Positions 6,088-7,196 of a stretch of DNA of 7,196 nt are shown one piece after another. Where the stretch lies: assembly GCA_047639415.1 (NCBI GenBank), contig JBLINP010000247.1, positions 1 to 7,196 of the forward strand. The letters run 5' to 3'. How positions within the stretch are numbered: the stretch's first letter is position 1; the number at the start of each line of letters is the position of its first letter. The position numbers and the translations under genes were made by a program. Below the pieces are notes generated by a model, which was not told where the DNA came from, did not search any database, and saw nothing but the letters and a program-made list of their open reading frames with translations. Source of the stretch: OFTM34 sp047639415 (GTDB taxonomy: Bacteria > Planctomycetota > UBA1135 > GCA-002686595).

Positions 6088-7196
6088 ATGACTCCCTCAA
6101 CGAACAAAACGTCCGACGCAACAGAACGCTCGCTCCACTTCATCGAAGCTCTTATCGAGGAGCAGGCGAAGCCGATCGTTAATACGCGCTTTCCACCGGA
6201 ACCGAACGGCTACCTTCACATTGGTCACGCCAAGTCGATCTGCCTGAATTTCGCCTTGGCCAAGCGCTACGGCGGGAGCTGCAATCTGCGCTTTGACGAC
6301 ACCAATCCGAACGTGGAAGAGCAGGAATATGTCGAGGCGATCAAGGCCGACATTCGTTGGCTCGGTTTCGATTGGGGCGAGAAAGCGCTCTACACCTCGG
6401 ACTACTTTGAGCAGCTTTACCTCTGGGCGGAACGATTAGTCGAAAAGGGCGTGGCCTTCGTCTGCGATCTCAATGCGGAGGAGACGCGTGAACATCGCGG
6501 TACCGTCACTCGTGCAGGTAAGCCCAGTCCCAATCGCGATCGCTCGGTGGAAGAGAACCTCGACTTGTTGCGGAGGATGAAGGCCGGCGAATTCGAGAAT
6601 GGTTCGCGGACGCTTCGCGCTCGTATCGACGTCGCTTCGCCGAATATGAACCTTAGGGATCCGGTCATGTATCGCATCAACCACGCGCATCATTTGCGTA
6701 CTGGCGATGCGTGGTGCATCTATCCGATGTACGACTGGGCTCACGGTCAAAGTGACGCCATCGAGGGTATTTCGCACTCGGTCTGCACGCTGGAATTCGA
6801 AAACCATCGTCCGCTTTACGATTGGTACATGGAGCAAATCGGATTGGACGAGCGACCGAGACAAATCGAGTTCGCGCGCCTGAACTTGACGTACACCGTG
6901 GTTCAAAAACGGGTGCTCGTGGAATTGGTTAAGCGCTCGCTCGTCTCGGGCTGGGATGATCCGCGTATGCCAACTCTTTCGGGCATGCGTAGGCGTGGCT
7001 TTACACCCGAATCGATCCGAGCCTTTTGCGAGGAAATTGGAGTCGCCAAGTTCAATAGCACTGTGGATATGGTCGTGCTCGAAAACAGTTTGCGAACCGA
7101 TTTGAATCATCGCGCTGAGCGCCGCATGGGAGTGTTGAATCCGGTTCGACTCGTGATCGAGAATTACGCTGATAACGAGTCCGAAATGGTGGATTG
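6088..7196 (+). CDS. glnS: Glutaminyl-tRNA synthetase (GlnRS), N-terminal two-thirds, cut by the window end
   Basis: Charges tRNA-Gln with glutamine in the cytoplasm, using ATP. ATG at 6088 is preceded by GGAAG with a 5-base spacer. 369 codons are visible of about 550 usual in the family. The class I signature is PPEPNGYLHIGHAKS, with HIGH at 44-47, followed by NLRFDDTNP and RDRSVEENL, and later WCIYPMYDWAHG, HSVCTLEFE and GWDDPRMPTLSG. All align with E. coli GlnRS at a constant offset of +4. The glutamine-pocket residues known from that enzyme (Arg30, Asp66, Tyr211, Cys229) are conserved as R34, D70, Y215 and C233, so this is GlnRS rather than GluRS. The KMSKS-like loop is odd: YTVVQKRVL instead of the E. 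coli YTVMSKRKL. Its lysine (K274) is kept but the serine is Gln273. Catalytic domain, tRNA-acceptor region and the start of the anticodon-binding domain (NPVRLVIENY) are present. Divergent from the CotH operon. Confidence 0.97.
   Translation, partial: MTPSTNKTSDATERSLHFIEALIEEQAKPIVNTRFPPEPNGYLHIGHAKSICLNFALAKRYGGSCNLRFDDTNPNVEEQEYVEAIKADIRWLGFDWGEKALYTSDYFEQLYLWAERLVEKGVAFVCDLNAEETREHRGTVTRAGKPSPNRDRSVEENLDLLRRMKAGEFENGSRTLRARIDVASPNMNLRDPVMYRINHAHHLRTGDAWCIYPMYDWAHGQSDAIEGISHSVCTLEFENHRPLYDWYMEQIGLDERPRQIEFARLNLTYTVVQKRVLVELVKRSLVSGWDDPRMPTLSGMRRRGFTPESIRAFCEEIGVAKFNSTVDMVVLENSLRTDLNHRAERRMGVLNPVRLVIENYADNESEMVD

Noticed and set aside
5922..6182. Overlapping 70-73-codon open frames on both strands around the glnS start
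   Set aside because: They run through the repeat region and into the glnS coding sequence in wrong frames, and have no ribosome binding site or recognisable protein features.
6436..7110. 224-codon minus-strand open frame opposite glnS
   Set aside because: It is fully antisense to a highly conserved GlnRS sequence. Its openness follows from glnS codon use, and the product resembles no known family.

Overview
The window most resembles a chromosomal segment from a planctomycete-like Gram-negative bacterium. This rests on three things: a bacterial GlnRS gene, large secreted or membrane-anchored proteins combining a CotH fold, a beta-helix and EF-hands, and moderate GC content (judged by eye). 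The lineage is an inference from protein families, not from a marker gene. Nearly all of it is coding. I saw no tRNA, rRNA, CRISPR array, transposase or prophage gene.

Layout from left to right. Positions 3-167 (+) hold the last 54 codons of a gene entering from the left, product unknown. It converges on a three-gene minus-strand cluster that is read from right to left. The first gene is a membrane-anchored CotH-type kinase-like protein fused to a parallel beta-helix (5746-2924). Next comes a secreted protein with an apparent ILEI/FAM3-like domain, a beta-sandwich region and three C-terminal EF-hand loops (2914-1580). Last is a class C beta-lactamase-like serine hydrolase (1555-179). The gaps are 9 and 24 nt, so the three are very probably one operon with coupled translation. 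A 341-base intergenic region (5747-6087) follows. It holds a 17-bp direct repeat, several short hairpins and probably both divergent promoters. glnS (glutaminyl-tRNA synthetase) reads rightward from 6088 and is cut by the window end after 369 codons.

How the genes may work together (inference): all three operon products carry an N-terminal hydrophobic segment and should act outside the cytoplasm. CotH proteins are atypical kinases, ILEI domains are linked to glycan-associated proteins, and the serine hydrolase family acts on peptidoglycan peptides, beta-lactams or esters. The cluster therefore looks like an uncharacterised cell-surface module, perhaps combining phosphorylation, calcium-dependent binding and hydrolysis. 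No function is proven from sequence. glnS is a housekeeping gene that happens to be divergent. Its one oddity is a changed KMSKS-type loop.
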